From: Micromonosporaceae bacterium KJ-029
Lineage (GTDB): Bacteria > Actinomycetota > Actinomycetes > Mycobacteriales > Micromonosporaceae
Direction of reading: 5' to 3'
Assembly (NCBI GenBank): GCA_005402585.1
Contig: BIFP01000008.1
Location: 310,001 to 374,000 of the forward strand
Length of the DNA stretch: 64,000 bases
The translations under genes were made by a program, and so were the position numbers. Under the pieces are notes generated by a model. The model had not been told where the DNA came from. It was given only the letters and a program-made list of their open reading frames with translations, and did no database searches. Shown here piece after piece: positions 63,520-64,000 of the stretch (its first letter is position 1; each line of letters begins with the position of its first letter).

Positions 63520-64000
63520 ATGCGCATCGTGGTACTGACCGGGGGAATCGGCGGTGCCCGCTTCCTGCTCGGGGTGCGGGCGTACGCCCGCGAGGTGGGC
63601 GCCGAGGTGACCGCCGTGGTCAACGTCGGCGACGACCTGCGCCTGCACGGACTCCGGGTCTGCCCGGACCTGGACAGCGTCATGTACACCCTCGGCGGTG
63701 GCGCCGATCCGGAGCGGGGCTGGGGCCGGGTCGGCGAGAGCTGGACGGTCAAGGAGGAACTGGCCGCGTACGGGGCCGAACCGAGCTGGTTCGGGTTGGG
63801 CGACAAGGACATCGCCACCCACCTGGTCCGCACCACCATGCTGGACGCGGGCTATCCGCTGCACCAGGTCACCGAGGCGCTGGCGACGCGCTGGCAGCCC
63901 GGCGTACGCCTGCTGCCGGCGACCGACGACCGCCTGGAAACGCATGCGATCGTGAGCGCGAGGAGTGAGCTTGCGAGCCCCGCAGCCGCGAACAGCGCCG
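63520..64000 (+). CDS. fbiA: 2-phospho-L-lactate transferase (FbiA/CofD), cut by the window end
   Basis: The 160 visible codons begin MRIVVLTGGIGGARFLLGV and include VVNVGDDLRLHGLRVCPDLDS and WFGLGDKDIATHL, the core of FbiA/CofD. The enzyme joins a phospholactate-type unit to Fo in F420 synthesis. After DDRLETHAI the frame enters VSARSELASPAAANSA, a repeat-family sequence also found between potB and potC. It lies where relatives have a variable loop. The 3' end is outside the window. Confidence 0.92.
   Translation, partial: MRIVVLTGGIGGARFLLGVRAYAREVGAEVTAVVNVGDDLRLHGLRVCPDLDSVMYTLGGGADPERGWGRVGESWTVKEELAAYGAEPSWFGLGDKDIATHLVRTTMLDAGYPLHQVTEALATRWQPGVRLLPATDDRLETHAIVSARSELASPAAANSA
63952..64000 (+). 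repeat. VSAR-family repeat in frame inside fbiA
   Basis: GTGAGCGCGAGGAGTG and GAGCCCCGCAG are shared with the linker at 47721-47780. The copy reads VSARSELASPAAANSA in the fbiA frame and runs to the window edge. Confidence 0.65.

Overview
The window is chromosomal DNA of a very high-GC actinomycete, most likely Micromonospora or a close relative in Micromonosporaceae. The reasons are the order mtrA-mtrB-lpqB-comFC-hpf-secA, an F420 pathway (fbiC, fbiA), WhiB, DUF3499 and XRE-DUF5753/DUF397 families, frequent GTG starts, and repeat families that I recall from Micromonospora-like genomes. No rRNA, tRNA, CRISPR array, prophage or replication origin was seen.

Layout. 1-11.4 kb (mostly minus strand): secA, two coupled double-GNAT acetyltransferases (plus strand), hpf, comFC, lpqB, mtrB, mtrA. 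11.6-16.9 kb: a five-gene plus-strand operon with 4-nt overlaps (membrane protein, DUF4129, DUF4350, MoxR ATPase, DUF58). 16.9-19.2 kb: SpoIIM-like protein, then RDD protein and a tiny membrane protein. 19.2-26 kb: sahH with a long structured leader, then a minus-strand sugar-phosphate operon (manB, Trm112-like, SIS isomerase, CDF transporter, manA). 26-27.6 kb: a secreted/anchored protein and a small membrane protein. 27.7-29 kb: an immunity-deaminase-immunity fusion. 29-33.3 kb: aldehyde dehydrogenase, aminobutyraldehyde dehydrogenase and gabT. 33.4-39 kb: a duplicated beta-barrel secreted protein, vanX-ddl, a PLP enzyme and a two-component system. 39.2-42.5 kb: GAF regulator, aldehyde dehydrogenase, DUF779. 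42.5-51.8 kb: an AbiEi/DUF559 protein, then the minus-strand polyamine operon potD-potA-potB-potC-(broken oxidase)-saccharopine dehydrogenase-speB with a divergent Lrp regulator. 51.9-54.4 kb: an XRE-DUF5753 gene broken by a tnpB element, and its DUF397 partner. 55-57.8 kb: class III aminotransferase and FAD oxidase. 57.8-64 kb: DUF3499, a metallopeptidase-like protein, whiB, fbiC, a membrane protein with TQ repeats, and the start of fbiA.

How genes work together. Four separate loci form a plausible polyamine/GABA route: uptake (PotABCD), agmatine or guanidinobutyrate hydrolysis (SpeB), amine removal (aminotransferase at 55 kb, PuuB-like oxidases), aminobutyraldehyde oxidation, GabT, and a final aldehyde dehydrogenase. 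The secA-mtrA side is core cell-envelope and translation-hibernation biology.

Most unusual signals. (1) Several operon junctions contain tiny in-frame linker ORFs of two sequence families (MSER... and VSAR...) whose starts and stops overlap the neighbouring genes by 1-4 nt. One VSAR copy lies in frame inside fbiA. This looks like a repeat family that preserves translational coupling. (2) Two families of intergenic inverted repeats sit at transcript 3' ends. (3) A tnpB-only element has 27-bp terminal inverted repeats and a CTAG duplication. (4) One polypeptide joins an Imm35-like domain, a YwqJ-like deaminase and a SUKH-3 domain. (5) sahH has a roughly 200-nt leader with two long stem-loops.
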